In this document: positions 30,441-31,539 of the stretch, in pieces
How the letters are laid out: each line of letters opens with the position of its first letter
How positions within the stretch are numbered: position 1 is the stretch's first letter
Assembly (NCBI GenBank): GCA_937966095.1
Contig: CALCKF010000099.1
Location: 1-31,539 of the forward strand
Direction of reading: 5' to 3'
Source: an uncultured Eubacterium sp.
GTDB lineage: Bacteria > Bacillota > Clostridia > Peptostreptococcales > Anaerovoracaceae
DNA: 31,539 bases
Notes under the pieces: generated by a model
The model's database searches: none
Told to the model about the DNA's origin: nothing
The model's input: only the letters and a program-made list of their open reading frames with translations
Program-made: the position numbers and the translations under genes

Positions 30441-30520
30441 CAACTGTTGTTGTTTTTATCTGTATATATTATAATTTTCAGTATGTGGTAAAACAATCAT
30501 CAATTTTCCAACAAGTGTTG
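30441..30520. promoter_or_regulatory. Divergent interleaved promoters with two TetR-type palindromes
   Basis: Plus promoter: TTGTTG (30447-30452), 17 bases, TATAAT (30470-30475). Minus promoter: TTGTTT (30496-30491), 17 bases, TATAAT (30473-30468). The two -10 boxes overlap in ATTATAAT, so only one polymerase can bind at a time. Palindromes CAACTGTTG (30441-30449) and CAACAAGTGTTG (30509-30520) flank them and are the likely binding sites of the TetR protein. Confidence 0.65.
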
Positions 30521-30540
30521 AGATAAAAGGAGTTTTTTAT

Positions 30541-31077
30541 ATGAATACACCTAACAATAGACGAAAACGTGAATCCATCAGCAAGATAGAAAAGGTATTT
30601 ATAGATCTGATTCAGACAAAAGAACTGAGTGATATAAAAGTATCTGATATATGTAAGCGCGCAGGTCTGAACCGCACTACATTCTATGCCAATTATTCTG
30701 ATATATACGGATTAGCGGACTCGATCCGCGACAAACTGGAAAACAGCCTTTCTGATTTGTACCATGATGAGATCACTTCGGGATTCAACAGCAACGATTA
30801 CCTCAAGCTGTTCCGTCACATAAAAGAAAACCAGCTTTTCTACAGAACATATTTTAAGCTTGGATATGATGATAACTATAAAATAATTGCCTATGATACT
30901 GAGCTTGCCGGTAAGCATTTTCAAAACAGATTTATCGAATATCATATGGAGTTTTTTAAAGGCGGGCTCACAAGGATAATAAAGATCTGGATCAAAAACG
31001 GGTGTCATGAAACACCCGAGGAAATGTTTGAGATCATAAAAAGCGAATATCAGGGTCGTGAAGATCTTTTCGGCTGA
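30541..31077 (+). CDS. TetR/AcrR family regulator
   Basis: 178 residues. The N-terminal helix-turn-helix is clear: IEKVFIDLIQTKELSDIKVS followed by DICKRAGLNRTTFYANYSDIYGL (residues about 17-60). The C-terminal part is the longer helical dimer domain found in the TetR_C type with YHMEFFKGGLTRIIKIWIKN, typical of regulators of membrane-protein or stress genes in Firmicutes. The ATG has AAAAGGAG upstream. It is divergent from the membrane protein genes, and the shared promoter region has two palindromes. It likely represses itself and them until a ligand binds. The ligand is unknown. It converges with the glycerate kinase gene, with 11 bases between. Confidence 0.88.
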   Translation: MNTPNNRRKRESISKIEKVFIDLIQTKELSDIKVSDICKRAGLNRTTFYANYSDIYGLADSIRDKLENSLSDLYHDEITSGFNSNDYLKLFRHIKENQLFYRTYFKLGYDDNYKIIAYDTELAGKHFQNRFIEYHMEFFKGGLTRIIKIWIKNGCHETPEEMFEIIKSEYQGREDLFG

Positions 31078-31088
31078 GCAGCTGCAGA

Positions 31089-31538
31089 TCACGCCCCTGC
31101 ATTTTCATAATGCTTATCCAAAAAAGTCCTGTATGCTTTTTCAGATGTCTCTGCAACAAGTCGGCTGGCATTATCCTGAGCATATTCCAGAGTCATACCA
31201 TCCTTCCTGATTTCATATATTCCTTCTACGCCCAGTTTGAATATCGGATCGATACCGTTTCCTACAGTTCCCGCTATTATTATAGTCGGTATATTCTTTC
31301 TGTGAGCTATTCTGGCTACTCCAAAGGGAGTTTTTCCTCCCAGCGTCTGGCTGTCACATTTACCTTCTCCTGTAAAAACCAGATCTGCTCCATCCATTTT
31401 TCCTTCCAGATCCGATATCTCTGCTATGATATCAAGTCCGTTATTAAGCTTTCCATTCAAAAATGCTATTGTGCCTCCGCCCAGGCCACCTGCAGCTCCT
31501 GCACCTGTGGCATTCAGGATATCTTTTCCCAGGCAATC
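31089..31538 (-). CDS. Glycerate kinase, C-terminal part (runs off the window)
   Basis: 150 codons are present; the start is beyond base 31539. Family marks: ILNATGAGAAGGLGGGTIAF, then DGADLVFTGEGKCDSQTLGG with the catalytic Asp/Gln loop, KTPFGVARIA, and IIIAGTVGNGID. This is the GK-I (GlxK/GarK) class that phosphorylates D-glycerate to 2-phosphoglycerate with ATP, usually in glycerate or serine breakdown. The frame is intact to the TAA. No neighbouring pathway gene is visible in the window. Confidence 0.9.
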   Translation of the reverse strand, partial: DCLGKDILNATGAGAAGGLGGGTIAFLNGKLNNGLDIIAEISDLEGKMDGADLVFTGEGKCDSQTLGGKTPFGVARIAHRKNIPTIIIAGTVGNGIDPIFKLGVEGIYEIRKDGMTLEYAQDNASRLVAETSEKAYRTFLDKHYENAGA

Positions 31539-31539
31539 T

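Overview
The window looks like chromosomal DNA of an anaerobic Gram-positive bacterium, most likely a member of the Clostridia (Lachnospiraceae-like). The clues are strong AGGAGG-type ribosome sites, frequent GTG and TTG starts, a minimal SufC/SufB-type iron-sulfur pair, a CsoR/CopA copper operon, and an aldo/keto reductase with a clostridial-ferredoxin-like tail. This assignment is an inference from gene content. No rRNA, tRNA or CRISPR array was seen.

Layout. 1-1892: copper operon (csoR, start of copA) and a divergent YeiH-type membrane protein. 1897-4359: sufC-sufB-xth operon. 4360-4760: an odd AT-rich stretch bounded by a perfect 21-bp direct repeat, holding four evenly built TATCG-N25-CGATA units. 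4751-5928: tyrosine phosphatase/pgeF operon. 5895-7749: remnant of an integrative element, bounded by 34-bp direct repeats made from the phosphatase 5' end, with a decayed tyrosine recombinase and an intact HTH-Fic protein. 8080-13880: a one-strand run of small accessory genes (CAT-like acetyltransferase, GyrI-like, three GNATs, VOC, DUF3788, AlkD-like, DUF3795, flavin reductase), several of them broken. 14149-17710: ECF sigma factor, membrane protein and ABC-2 exporter operon. 18006-19372: wreck of an SF1 helicase.

19527-25831 is the most interesting functional block. Seven minus-strand genes encode a MaoC hydratase, an acyl carrier protein, a metallo-beta-lactamase-fold hydrolase, a single-chain LuxE-LuxC fusion (acyl-protein synthetase plus acyl reductase), a short AMP-forming ligase, an iron-sulfur aldo/keto reductase and a small membrane protein. 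Together they look like a carrier-protein-bound acid to aldehyde (to alcohol) pathway with no luciferase. A clear promoter lies upstream and a strong terminator downstream.

26025-31539: alpha/beta hydrolase and cyclophilin-like lipoprotein; a divergent two-gene MoxR ATPase/VWA (CoxE-like) operon; a TetR regulator divergent from two small proteins with interleaved promoters; and the C-terminal part of a glycerate kinase. Decayed genes (integrase, VOC, DUF3795, helicase and two fragments) all lie between 5.9 and 19.4 kb, so that middle part looks like a turnover zone, while both flanks look intact.
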